From: Acidimicrobiaceae bacterium
GTDB lineage: Bacteria > Actinomycetota > Acidimicrobiia > Acidimicrobiales > RAAP-2
Direction: 5' to 3'
NCBI GenBank assembly: GCA_030838245.1
Contig: JAUTXB010000059.1
Span: 1 to 21,036 of the forward strand
DNA: 21,036 nt
Shown here: in pieces, positions 6,820 through 14,933 of the stretch
Position numbering within the stretch: position 1 is the first letter of the stretch
How the letters are laid out: the number at the start of each line of letters is the position of its first letter
The notes under the pieces: model-generated
What the model saw: the letters and a program-made list of their open reading frames with translations, nothing else
Told to the model about the DNA's origin: nothing
Databases searched by the model: none
Position numbers and translations under genes: made by a program

Positions 6820-8370
6820 TCAGGACACGTCCAGCTGACTGGCGCCCATACCCTGAATCGGAACCTCGGCGAGAGGCGGAACCGAAAGCGAGCCGTCGGC
6901 CACCGCCATACTGAGCGGCGCCGAGGCGCCGGTCCTACTGGGCACAGCCCGTAGCGCCAGGTACACAGCTCCACCCACGATGGCGGCGACCAGCCAGGAA
7001 ATGTCCACACCGTTCACGGAGCTCTCGAGCGGACCGGTGAACAGAGAGGTCGTCGAGAACAGCAGGCCCAGCGCAACTGCGCAGGCCCAGGCCACGACGG
7101 CACGGACGTTGATGCCGGCCGTATACCAGTATTTGCCCCGAGCACCAGGGATGGCGAATGCGTGGAGGTCCAGGGGCGCCAGGTCCCTGCGCCCCAGGAA
7201 GAACTCGATGCCGACGACCACCATCCAGGGCGTCGCCGTGACGATCATGATGGTGACAAAGGCCTCGAGGTTGGTGAGAAAGTTCGAGGCCACCACGAAG
7301 GCATACGTGAGCCCGAACAGTACGACACCGAATGCCGCAGCGATGTGCCACCGCTTGAAGCGAAGGAACAGCGGCCAGGAGCTGATATCGAGCGCCGCGT
7401 TGTACAGGGACATGGAAGCGCTGGCGATGTTCGAGGCGAGTCCGGCGACCAGCAGCAAGGGGAGCAACAACCAAGCCGGCGAGGTCTGGGTGATGCCGAC
7501 CACGAAGTTCCCGGCCTGGGAGACGAACGACGTCGCCACGAATGCCGCCGCGGTCAAGGCGATGAAACAGCCCAGGAATATGCCACCCACTGCGTAGGCG
7601 CTGACCACCCTCGACGGCGTGTTGGACGGGACGTAGCGGCCGTAGTCGCCGACGAACGGGCCCCAGGAAATCGGTAGCGAAGCCGTCGTCGTCGTAGCCA
7701 GGAACCACGTCGGCCAGAAACTTCCGAGCAGGTAGTTCGACCCGTGAGTGACGTGGAACTTCGAGGCGAACACGGCGAAGAGAACAACGACCACGATGAT
7801 GGCCGCCACGTTGATGCCCCTGATCCCCCGCTCCAGAGTGCCGTGCCCGAGGACGGCGGCCAGAACGGTGACGATGACGACAGCAACCATCGCCACCGAG
7901 AGCGCGCCCGTCCCCGTTGGCGTGCCCCACCACCGATGGAAGGTCTCGATGATCGCCTGACCCGAGGTGTACATCAGGATGACGAAGAAGCCGATGGCGA
8001 TGAACCAGGTGATGGCCGAGCCCAGCAGCCGTCCCCGGACGCCGAAGGCGATGCCACTGGAGACCTGGGTGTTGGTGCCAGTCCTCGGGCTCAGCGGGCT
8101 GATGCCGAGAAAGACGAGCGATCCGAGGGCCGTTCCGACCGCGATGGAGGCGAAGGCGGCCCACCACCCGAGGCCGAAGGCAATCGGCAGCGCCCCGAAC
8201 AGCATGTTGCCGTACCCGAACTGCGGTCCGAAGAACACCGAGAACAAACTGGACGGCTTGAACCGGCGTTCGACTTCGGGGATCATGTCGATCCCCCGGG
8301 TCTCGATCCGACCGAAACTGTCCTTGCCTTCGCCGGCGGGTATCGCCGCCCCGGCCTCAAGGTTGATCAT
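6820..8370 (-). CDS. NCS1 family permease (cytosine/purine/hydantoin type)
   Basis: 516 residues with about 12 hydrophobic segments. The N-terminal block RGIDMIPEVERRFKPSSLF leading into FFGPQFGYGNMLFGALPI is typical of NCS1 transporters, as are GTNTQVSSGIAFGVRGR in the second or third helix region and PISWGPFVGDYGRY before the middle helices. NCS1 proteins import nucleobase-like N-heterocycles with a cation, so this is the likely uptake system for the pyridine substrate. ATG 8370 has AGGAGG 5 bases upstream. The C-terminus carries a ~35-residue polar tail. The gene lies 55 bp after the dioxygenase and is coupled to the deformylase. Confidence 0.92.
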   Translation of the reverse strand: MINLEAGAAIPAGEGKDSFGRIETRGIDMIPEVERRFKPSSLFSVFFGPQFGYGNMLFGALPIAFGLGWWAAFASIAVGTALGSLVFLGISPLSPRTGTNTQVSSGIAFGVRGRLLGSAITWFIAIGFFVILMYTSGQAIIETFHRWWGTPTGTGALSVAMVAVVIVTVLAAVLGHGTLERGIRGINVAAIIVVVVLFAVFASKFHVTHGSNYLLGSFWPTWFLATTTTASLPISWGPFVGDYGRYVPSNTPSRVVSAYAVGGIFLGCFIALTAAAFVATSFVSQAGNFVVGITQTSPAWLLLPLLLVAGLASNIASASMSLYNAALDISSWPLFLRFKRWHIAAAFGVVLFGLTYAFVVASNFLTNLEAFVTIMIVTATPWMVVVGIEFFLGRRDLAPLDLHAFAIPGARGKYWYTAGINVRAVVAWACAVALGLLFSTTSLFTGPLESSVNGVDISWLVAAIVGGAVYLALRAVPSRTGASAPLSMAVADGSLSVPPLAEVPIQGMGASQLDVS

Positions 8371-8425
8371 GATGTCCTCCTGCTCGGTGGCTGATGCGCT
8401 GCTAGAAATTCTCGAATGCGATGGG

Positions 8426-9457
8426 TCAGGACGGCGGCTGGAGCTCTTTCACCACCACGTCACCTCGGTCGATGATCTGGCGATCATCGAGGTACAGCGA
8501 GTAGCCGTGGAGCGGGATGTCGAGGTGGCATGGAGAGCCGTTGGTCCCACCCAACTCCTGGTTGGGACCGGTGGCGAAGAGGACATTGCCGTAGAAGGAG
8601 CGGCCCTCCTGGCCGATCCCCCGCGTGTCCATTGACGGCCCCGACCACCGCGCTTTCTCGTTGAGTCCCCAACCGATATGCGAGATGGCATAGCCGTCGG
8701 GGTCTCGGAACTGGTCCATGTAATCCTTCATGAGGTCGGCATCGAGCTCGCCCGACAGGTCGGTGATCCGGCCCTCTTCCACCCGCAGTGTGATCGGGGT
8801 GCGCACGTAGGATTTGAACGGGTAGGTGATGGTGCCGGGTTCCAGGACCATGGTCCCCTCTACACCGTCGTCGTAGGCGCCGGTGAACAGGAATCCCGAT
8901 GGCCAATGGTCCCAGCGCCCGGGCTCATCGGTGTACCCGTACTCGGTTATGACCGGGTAGCGGCCGAGACGGTACAGAAGGTCGGTCCCATTGTCGTGCT
9001 CTACTCGCAGGGTTTTGGCGTTGGTCAGCAACTCCCCCGCATGTTCGACCCGCTCGCGCAGTTGAGGCTCCGGGAGCAGGCGGCTGAGCACATCGTCGGG
9101 CTCAACGGCGAGGAGGATCCTCGTTCCCGAAGCCTGGATCTCGAGTTGCTCCTTGGAGAACAGCATGAAGACCAGGTCGATGACGATATCGGCGGCCTTG
9201 AGGGCGGCCATGGCCGGATCGTGTCCGGTGAGCGGCGTGGTGCCCACCTCCCATGTGGCCGCACTCTTGCCCCGATTAGCCGGGACCCGGACGTGATAGG
9301 GGAGCGCGCCGAGCTCTTTGGCCGCCTGCATGAACGCCCCTGCGTGACCCATGAGCTCACCAGGGTCGTCGGAGCTCAAGATGGCCACGGCCTCGCCCTC
9401 ATGGACGCCACACAGGCGCAGCTCCTCGCGGCAGACGTTGACAAAGTCGTAGCTCAT
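8426..9457 (-). CDS. nicX: 2,5-dihydroxypyridine 5,6-dioxygenase (NicX family)
   Basis: 343 residues, close to the usual ~350. The enzyme opens 2,5-dihydroxypyridine with O2 and Fe(II) to N-formylmaleamate. Conserved blocks: TNAKTLRVEHDNGTD (145-159), YPVITEYGYTDEPGRWDHWP (167-186), AISHIGWGLNEKARW (257-271) and GGTNGSPCHLDIP (303-315). His260, His311 and Asp313 correspond to the iron ligands I remember for P. putida NicX (His265, His318, Asp320), including the HxD spacing. ATG 9457 is chosen since AAAGGAA lies 6-8 bases upstream; ATG 9463 is too close to it. Start and amidase stop overlap by 4 bp (ATGA, 9454-9457). The frame runs on antisense-like far upstream but that extension overlaps the amidase and is not real. 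Confidence 0.93.
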   Translation of the reverse strand: MSYDFVNVCREELRLCGVHEGEAVAILSSDDPGELMGHAGAFMQAAKELGALPYHVRVPANRGKSAATWEVGTTPLTGHDPAMAALKAADIVIDLVFMLFSKEQLEIQASGTRILLAVEPDDVLSRLLPEPQLRERVEHAGELLTNAKTLRVEHDNGTDLLYRLGRYPVITEYGYTDEPGRWDHWPSGFLFTGAYDDGVEGTMVLEPGTITYPFKSYVRTPITLRVEEGRITDLSGELDADLMKDYMDQFRDPDGYAISHIGWGLNEKARWSGPSMDTRGIGQEGRSFYGNVLFATGPNQELGGTNGSPCHLDIPLHGYSLYLDDRQIIDRGDVVVKELQPPS

Positions 9458-10812
9458 GAACATTTCCTTTCGTCGAAGGATTCGAATGCGTTGAAGCCGT
9501 TGGTGACGGGCGCCACCTCGTCGCCACCGAAGGCCGACTCCATGGCCACCAGATCCCGGAGGAACCCGACGTCGTCGGGCCGCGGCGCCACGGCCTGGAT
9601 GCCGACGGGCAGGCCGTCGGGAAGGCGGTAGTACGGAATGTTGGCAGCGGGCAGGCCGAGCACAGTGGCCGGCCGGCACATGACGGGGTCGCCCGTGGCC
9701 TCCAGACCCACCGGCGCCACGCCCAGGGCGCTCGGGCACAAGATGATGTCGATCACCTGTGATAGCCCGGCGATGGCGGTGCGGGCCTCCTCCACGGCCT
9801 CCTGCGCCGAGATGTAGGCCAGGGCCGAGCACTGCTCGCCCTGTTCGACGATGGTCTGCACGCCTTCGGAGACGAGCTCCACTCGCGTGCCGAGCGCCTT
9901 CCGTAAATTCTTGGCCACCTCGACAACCATGATCGTGTGGTGCTGCTCGGGAAGGTGGCGCCAGCTCGGGGGCATGGCCATCTCGTGCACCTGCCAGCCG
10001 CCATCGGCTAGGCGGCCGGCCACAGCAGTGAGGGCGTCGGCGACCGAGACCTCCGTCGAACCCCACTCGCCGGCGGCCAGGACCGCAACCGAACCCGGCG
10101 ACGTGCGTCGATCCGCCCGTACTCCGGCTCCTGGGCTGGTGCCACGGGAGAGGACCCGGTACAAGAGCTCCAGGTCCGCTGCCCTTCGAGCGAACAGTCC
10201 GACGGTGTCGAGATACTCGGCCAGCCGCCAGATCCCCGCCGTCGAAGTCCACCCCCGAGTCGGCTTGTAGCCGTACACCCCGCAGTAGGCGGCCGGGCGA
10301 ACCACCGAGCCGGCGGTCTGGGTCCCGAGAGCCACTGGCACCATCCCGGCGGCCACGGCGGCGGCCGAACCACTGGAGGACCCACCCGGCGTCCGTCCGG
10401 GGTCGACCGGGTTGCGGGTCCGGGTCGGCCGGAACAATGCGAACTCGGTCGACTCGGTCTTGCCCAGGATCGTGGCTCCCGCTTGCCGCAACAAGCGCAC
10501 CACGTTGGCGTCGGCCGAGGGCTGATGATCGACGTAGAGCTCCGATCCGTAGGCCGTCGGCAGGTCAGCGGTGTCGATGACGTCTTTCACGCCCACGACC
10601 AACCCGGTGAGGGGACCGCGCGGTCGATCGTCGAGCTCCTTGGCCGACCGCCTGACGCCTGCTTCGTCGACCACCCGAAACGCACCGATCCTGCTGTCGC
10701 AGGCCCGGACCCGTTCGAGCTGTCCTTCGGCGATCTGGCTCACGGAACGAGCGCCGATAGCCGCGGCGGTCACGGCCTCGGTTCCCGAAAGTCGCCATCC
10801 GTCGATGGTCAC
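9454..10812 (-). CDS. Amidase-signature family hydrolase (candidate maleamate amidohydrolase)
   Basis: 452 residues with the full amidase-signature triad: Lys76 (VGVKDV), cis-Ser145 ([14 protein letters not shown]) and nucleophile Ser169 ([10 protein letters not shown]), with the 24-residue Ser-Ser spacing standard in the family. The pathway needs an amidase to convert maleamate to maleate and ammonia. The classical enzyme NicF is an isochorismatase-like cysteine hydrolase, so this would be an unrelated replacement; the assignment rests on context only. The GTG start at 10812 has a GGGAGGGG site upstream and overlaps the ATP-grasp gene stop by 4 bp. Another amide in the pathway is an alternative substrate. 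Confidence 0.9.
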   Translation of the reverse strand: MTIDGWRLSGTEAVTAAAIGARSVSQIAEGQLERVRACDSRIGAFRVVDEAGVRRSAKELDDRPRGPLTGLVVGVKDVIDTADLPTAYGSELYVDHQPSADANVVRLLRQAGATILGKTESTEFALFRPTRTRNPVDPGRTPGGSSSGSAAAVAAGMVPVALGTQTAGSVVRPAAYCGVYGYKPTRGWTSTAGIWRLAEYLDTVGLFARRAADLELLYRVLSRGTSPGAGVRADRRTSPGSVAVLAAGEWGSTEVSVADALTAVAGRLADGGWQVHEMAMPPSWRHLPEQHHTIMVVEVAKNLRKALGTRVELVSEGVQTIVEQGEQCSALAYISAQEAVEEARTAIAGLSQVIDIILCPSALGVAPVGLEATGDPVMCRPATVLGLPAANIPYYRLPDGLPVGIQAVAPRPDDVGFLRDLVAMESAFGGDEVAPVTNGFNAFESFDERKCS

Positions 10813-11876
10813 GATGGATCCCCTCCCGGCGTGTGTCGGCTCAGCCGCCCGAGGATGGCGTCGATGGCATCCTCCGAGTCCGCGCTGTTCCCACGGGACA
10901 CCGGGGCCCCGACGTTGCCCTGCTGCCCCGTGCCGATCCGTCCGCCCCGGCTCGGGTTCACCGTGATCGGCCGGACCTGGAGTGCGAACAGCGACTCGGC
11001 GCCCCTCATGCCGTGCACCGCGCCGATCGCCCATTCCACGTCAAGGCCACGGCCGAGGGACTTCTCCAGGGCGCCGGCCATGGCCGAGAGCGCCATCACC
11101 TCATCGTCGCTGATAGACCATGCTGCCGCTCGCTCCTCGTCGACCGGCCGCCGCTCGACCGTGTCACCGTCCTCACGCCATCGGTACTCGTGGGGTTTGG
11201 AGCCCCGCTCTCGTCGGACGATCTGACGGGTGACCTTGTTCACCTCGTACAGATCCGGCACGACCTCCCCGCCGACCACGGCCTCACCGAGCCCGAAGCC
11301 GGCTTCGATGACGATGAGCGAACGGTCACCCGAATGCGGGTGCTGGGTGAACATCACCCCCGCCGACCGGGCGTCGACCAACTCCTGGACGACCACGGCC
11401 ACATCGCCCACGCCCGGCCCTCCCGACCGCTCTGCCCGGTAGGCGTCGACATGCGGGTCGAAAGCAGAGAGCCAGCAGCGCTCCACCTCGGCGATGACCT
11501 GCTCGGCACCACGGGCACCCAGAAAGGTCCGGAACTGACCGGCGAAGCTGGTTTCGACCGAGTCCTCGAGGGTGGCGCTGGAGCGGACGGCCACGGGGAC
11601 GATCGCTCCCTGCTGCGTGCACAGCTCCGTATACGCCGACGCCACTGCCGTGGCCAGCTCGGGGGGCAGGCCGTCGGCGCCGTCCTCGACATAGCGGCGA
11701 TAGGCGGCGGCCGTCACCACGAACGACGCCGGGACCGTTTGGCCGGCCCGCAGGAGCGACCCGAGGCCCACTGCCTTGCCGCCGACCTCGCCGACGCCCT
11801 CGGGTCGGCAGTCGATGGTCGCCTTGACGTAGTGGCCAGCGGCCACCGCGTGATCGCTCACGTGGACCTTGCTCAC
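10809..11876 (-). CDS. PEP synthase/PPDK-like ATP-grasp subunit (N-terminal domain only)
   Basis: 355 residues, matching only the PPDK_N ATP/pyruvate-type domain of PEP synthase. Visible: VGGKAVGLGSLL (31-42), VRSSATLEDS (97-106), SFAGQF (110-115), VVVQELVDARSAGVMFTQHP (161-180), GFGLGEAVVGGEVVPD (193-208) and a terminal LQVRPIT before a ~35-residue Gly/Ser-rich tail. No phospho-His domain or PEP barrel follows; the phospho-His domain is on the upstream protein. The role would be to take a phosphoryl group from ATP and load it on that partner's His. Size and split resemble the ~40-kDa subunit of phenylphosphate synthase. GTG overlaps the partner's stop by 4 bp (11873-11876), as expected for subunits made in equal amounts. 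Confidence 0.88.
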   Translation of the reverse strand: MSKVHVSDHAVAAGHYVKATIDCRPEGVGEVGGKAVGLGSLLRAGQTVPASFVVTAAAYRRYVEDGADGLPPELATAVASAYTELCTQQGAIVPVAVRSSATLEDSVETSFAGQFRTFLGARGAEQVIAEVERCWLSAFDPHVDAYRAERSGGPGVGDVAVVVQELVDARSAGVMFTQHPHSGDRSLIVIEAGFGLGEAVVGGEVVPDLYEVNKVTRQIVRRERGSKPHEYRWREDGDTVERRPVDEERAAAWSISDDEVMALSAMAGALEKSLGRGLDVEWAIGAVHGMRGAESLFALQVRPITVNPSRGGRIGTGQQGNVGAPVSRGNSADSEDAIDAILGRLSRHTPGGDPS

Positions 11877-13753
11877 GCCGACGCACCCGCAGCGAACGTC
11901 TCGGCCTTTGCCGGATCATTCGCTCGCTCGAGAATGGTCACGATGCCGACGTCACCGTCCACCTTGACCAGGTCTCCGGTCCGGATGACCTTGGTGCCGA
12001 GGCCGGTGGCCACCACCGCCGGCAGCTCGTACTCACGGGAAACGATGGCGGCGTGGGACATGATCCCACCGCCGTCGGACACCGCACCGGCGATGCGGGC
12101 GAAGACGATCGACCAACTTGGCGCGGTCAATGGGCACACCAGTATCTCGCCGTCGACCAGCTCGTCGAGCTCGTCAAAGGACTGAACTACCCGCGCCCTT
12201 CCCTCGCCGACACCGGGCGAGGCGGCCAAGCCCTTGAGCTCGTTGTCGGAATCACCCACCTGTTCGGCCGCCAGCCAGCGGTCGATGGTCTCGGCGTTGA
12301 TGCCGAAGAGGGTGACGGTGATCGGTTCGGTCACCCGCTCGGGGGGCACCCCCAATGCCGGCGGGGCGCTCCACGCCCGCAACCCGTCGTAGATCCTTCG
12401 TCGCCGCTCGATCTCCGTACGCCACGTCAACTCGCCCCTGGTCGGCACGCCCGGGCCGAGCGACCAGTTGACCTGCAGCTCGTACAGGACGCTGTACACC
12501 TCGTAGCGGTGGAGGAAGAAGATGTCGTCGTCCCGCTCGAGCATCCCTCCGGCCACGAGGACGGCGCCCAGCTCCCGTACCTTGTCGAAGAACATCGAGT
12601 GGTGCCAGTGCTCGACGTAGAAGTTGTGATTCTCGACGAAGGGGAACACCTGGCGGGACAGGACGAGCAAACTGTCGAAGGCCGCGGCCTCCTCGTCATC
12701 GAGCAGATCTCTATAGCCGTCCACGATCCGCTCGCGTTCGGCTTGGAGATGCTCGATCGGGCGGGAGAGATCCTCGCCCCGCCTCACCCGGGCCACGTAG
12801 TCGCGCATCGCCGCGAACGGCGGCCGCATGTCGTCGATCCAGGCCCGATTGGCATGGCAGTACCCGGCCCCGGTCGAGTAGTAGAACCACGGATCCTTGA
12901 CCTGCTCCAGTTCGGCCAGCCACTCCTTGCCGGCGGGAGTGGTCCCGAGGGTGGCGATCGCGTCGGCCGGTTCGCCCTCGGCGGTGAGCGCATCGCCCAC
13001 GCCTAGGTCGACGGCCAGTGCCGCCAACCGCCGCAGCTCGGCGTCGGGCCGGTACAAGATGACGTCGATGCCGGCCACCATCCTGGCCACCAGATCGTCG
13101 GTGATCGCCGGGAACTGTGCCCGACAGAATTCGAGGAATGTCAGGTACGCCCCATAGGCCAGATTGAGCATCTCGAAGTGGTAATAAGCCATCTCGTGCA
13201 TGTTCTCGAGTAGACGGCTGTACGAAGTGAGGAGCTCGAACGACGAAGTGGTCCCCTTCGTCTGGAAGACGGTCTCGGCTGGTTCGCAGTCGGGAAGCTC
13301 GAGGAAGTGCATTGACTTCAGACGCTCGATACAGTCCTTCGCCTTGTCGACCCACGTGGTGTAGATGTCGTCCCAGTTCTCGAAGTAGTAGCGGGCGCGC
13401 TCCTGGAAGATCGGCTCCCGTTGGGCCACCATGGCGGCATCATCGATGACGTTCGGGCTGAGGTACAGGTAGCCGTTGACGATCCGTTGCTCGATCCCCA
13501 GTGCGGTCGGGAGGTTCCACACCCGGGTCGTGTACTGGTTCAATGAGACGAGCCAGCTCTCGGGCATGATCAGGTCGAACGGGTACACCGGCTCGGGATT
13601 GTGCATCTGGTCGAAGAACCACAGCTTCTTCTCGTCCCGGTCTCGGAGCTCCTCGCCGAAGAGCATGTAGGACGGGTACATCGACTCCCAGCCCTCTGCC
13701 CCGGGTGGCGTTTCGACGTCATAGGGGTTTCGAAACTGCCGACTCCGCTCCAT
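11873..13753 (-). CDS. PEP-utilising swivelling-His protein (kinase large subunit)
   Basis: 626 residues (~70 kDa). The C-terminal ~110 residues are a PEP-utilising mobile domain with the phospho-His motif GGGIMSHAAIVSREYELP, catalytic His567, preceded by GLAASPGVGEGRARVV. Residues 1-500 are an Asp/Glu/aromatic-rich, largely helical region with no motif I can name; it contains HNFYVEHWHHSMFFDK, and in rifampicin phosphotransferase-type enzymes this place is taken by the acceptor-binding domain. No PEP/pyruvate TIM barrel exists. The make-up matches the ~70-kDa subunit of phenylphosphate synthase (active His569, from memory). Likely role: transfer phosphate from the ATP-grasp partner to a hydroxylated aromatic acceptor. 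First gene of the operon; ATG with GAGGAG upstream. Confidence 0.85.
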   Translation of the reverse strand: MERSRQFRNPYDVETPPGAEGWESMYPSYMLFGEELRDRDEKKLWFFDQMHNPEPVYPFDLIMPESWLVSLNQYTTRVWNLPTALGIEQRIVNGYLYLSPNVIDDAAMVAQREPIFQERARYYFENWDDIYTTWVDKAKDCIERLKSMHFLELPDCEPAETVFQTKGTTSSFELLTSYSRLLENMHEMAYYHFEMLNLAYGAYLTFLEFCRAQFPAITDDLVARMVAGIDVILYRPDAELRRLAALAVDLGVGDALTAEGEPADAIATLGTTPAGKEWLAELEQVKDPWFYYSTGAGYCHANRAWIDDMRPPFAAMRDYVARVRRGEDLSRPIEHLQAERERIVDGYRDLLDDEEAAAFDSLLVLSRQVFPFVENHNFYVEHWHHSMFFDKVRELGAVLVAGGMLERDDDIFFLHRYEVYSVLYELQVNWSLGPGVPTRGELTWRTEIERRRRIYDGLRAWSAPPALGVPPERVTEPITVTLFGINAETIDRWLAAEQVGDSDNELKGLAASPGVGEGRARVVQSFDELDELVDGEILVCPLTAPSWSIVFARIAGAVSDGGGIMSHAAIVSREYELPAVVATGLGTKVIRTGDLVKVDGDVGIVTILERANDPAKAETFAAGASA

Positions 13754-14085
13754 GCTCTCCTCGTTGCTCAGGGTCTCGCCCAGTGAAGAAGGGGCGATTC
13801 AAGGAGTATGTCGACGCCCACAGGCAATTGGAAGAGAGGTGTTCGCGAGGGCGGAACGCCACTCCGCAGTACGGAACGCTCCCTCCGGCAGCGATGTGAG
13901 TGACAATTGGGCCGTTGAGCTGGAGCTTCGCCTCCGAGATGGGTCCGTCGAGGCGTCGACGCGCTCGATGGCCTCGAGTGCGAGATGGGCGAATTCAGGC
14001 TTCGACCAGCACAATCGTGCCCCGCGGCCTATTTGTGAACGGCTCGTGAATGAGGCGTTCATGCCCCCCACGGACGTCGTGCCCT
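13754..14085. promoter_or_regulatory. 332-bp leader of the catabolic operon
   Basis: No gene is supported here; the minus-strand open frame across it runs into the regulator gene and looks like shadow sequence. It is the expected promoter region for the ten-gene minus-strand operon. A possible minus-strand promoter is TTCCAA, 17 bases, CATACT at about 13810-13838, a poor match. Two tandem imperfect inverted repeats lie upstream of it (separate entry). Confidence 0.4.
13851..13891. promoter_or_regulatory. Tandem operator-like repeats CGGAACGC...TCCG
   Basis: Two copies of CGGAACGC start exactly 20 bp apart (13852 and 13872). Each is followed by TCCG so that each copy is also an inverted repeat: GCGGA-N7-TCCGC (13851-13867) and CGGA-N8-TCCG (13872-13887). 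The period of two helical turns upstream of the catabolic operon suggests cooperative binding of two dimers. The neighbouring IclR protein is the obvious candidate, since IclR-family sites are often GGAA/TTCC-like palindromes. No experimental support. Confidence 0.35.
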
Positions 14086-14895
14086 TCAGCGGAACCCGGA
14101 GCCGCTCCACCACACCGATTCGAGCGTCATGAGTTGGTCCGCTGCAGCCAGAACCCGGTGGGCCATCTGCCCTATGTGCGGGCCCGAGATGCGCCCGACT
14201 GGTCCGGCCACCGAGATGGCGGCCCGCGCCACATAGTGGCGGTCGAACACGGGCGCGGCCACCGAGGCCAGCCCGAGCTCGTCCTCTTCGATGCTGAAGG
14301 CATACCCCCGCTCCCGGGTCTCGGCCAGGCAACGCAGGAACTGTTCCTTGGTCCGAATGGTGCGTGCGGTCAGTTGCTCAAACCCCGCGGCGCATGCGGC
14401 TTCGGCCACCTCGGGATTGAACGCAGCGACAGCCTTCCCCGAACTGGTCAGGTGGATCGGTCGCAAGCGCGCCACCCTCGAAGAGAAGCGCAGCCCGTGG
14501 TAGCTCTCGAGCCGTTCGACGTAGAACATCTGATCGCCTTGGGGTACGGCCAGGTGAGCGGTCTCCCCCGTTTGGGTCCTGAGCGATTCGAGGAGTGGCA
14601 ACGCAACATCGCGCAGCTGGCTGCGGCTGGCCACCAAGGCGCCGAGCTCGTGCAGGCGCATGCCCAATCGGTAGGTCTTCGTCTCGGGAACCTGTTGGAT
14701 GTACCCCTGCGCGCCGAGTGTGACCAGAATTCGATGGGCGCTGCTCTTGGCGATTCCCAGCCGTCGACCCAGTTCAGCCACGCCCAGGTCAGGTTCGGCG
14801 GCCAGACAATCCAGCAATCGGAGGGCCGTGGCCACCGACTGCACCCCAGCCGACCGGTCATTGGTGCGCTTCGTCGTTTCGGCACGCTCAGCCAT
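14086..14895 (-). CDS. IclR family transcriptional regulator
   Basis: 269 residues. An N-terminal winged HTH (about 18-75; VAELGRRLGIAKSSAHRIL at 39-57) is followed by the IclR effector domain: YRLGMRLHELG, HLAVPQGDQMFYVERLES, HLTSSGKAVAA and RERGYAFSIEEDELGLASVAAPV, all standard IclR positions. IclR proteins control aromatic catabolic operons as activators or repressors, with a pathway compound as ligand. ATG 14895 has GGGAG upstream and follows the GntR gene by 38 bp on the same strand, so both regulators may share a message. It sits directly upstream of the catabolic operon. Confidence 0.93.
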   Translation of the reverse strand: MAERAETTKRTNDRSAGVQSVATALRLLDCLAAEPDLGVAELGRRLGIAKSSAHRILVTLGAQGYIQQVPETKTYRLGMRLHELGALVASRSQLRDVALPLLESLRTQTGETAHLAVPQGDQMFYVERLESYHGLRFSSRVARLRPIHLTSSGKAVAAFNPEVAEAACAAGFEQLTARTIRTKEQFLRCLAETRERGYAFSIEEDELGLASVAAPVFDRHYVARAAISVAGPVGRISGPHIGQMAHRVLAAADQLMTLESVWWSGSGFR

Positions 14896-14933
14896 CTCGC
14901 TCCCTACCGTCCTGGCCAGCGTACCGGTCGGCG

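Noticed and set aside
8426..9457. M29-type aminopeptidase
   Set aside because: The fold is related, but the TEYGYTDEPGRWDHWP block and the His260/His311/Asp313 pattern are specific to the 2,5-dihydroxypyridine dioxygenase group.
9458..10252. N-terminal extension of the dioxygenase frame
   Set aside because: It overlaps the amidase in another frame, is Arg/Pro/Gly-rich, and the family starts at MSYDFVN with a ribosome site in front.
10833..12185. 450-codon open frame on the plus strand
   Set aside because: It is antisense to the PPDK-like and PEP-utilising genes; composition is His/Arg/Pro-rich shadow sequence without family motifs. High GC produces such frames throughout.
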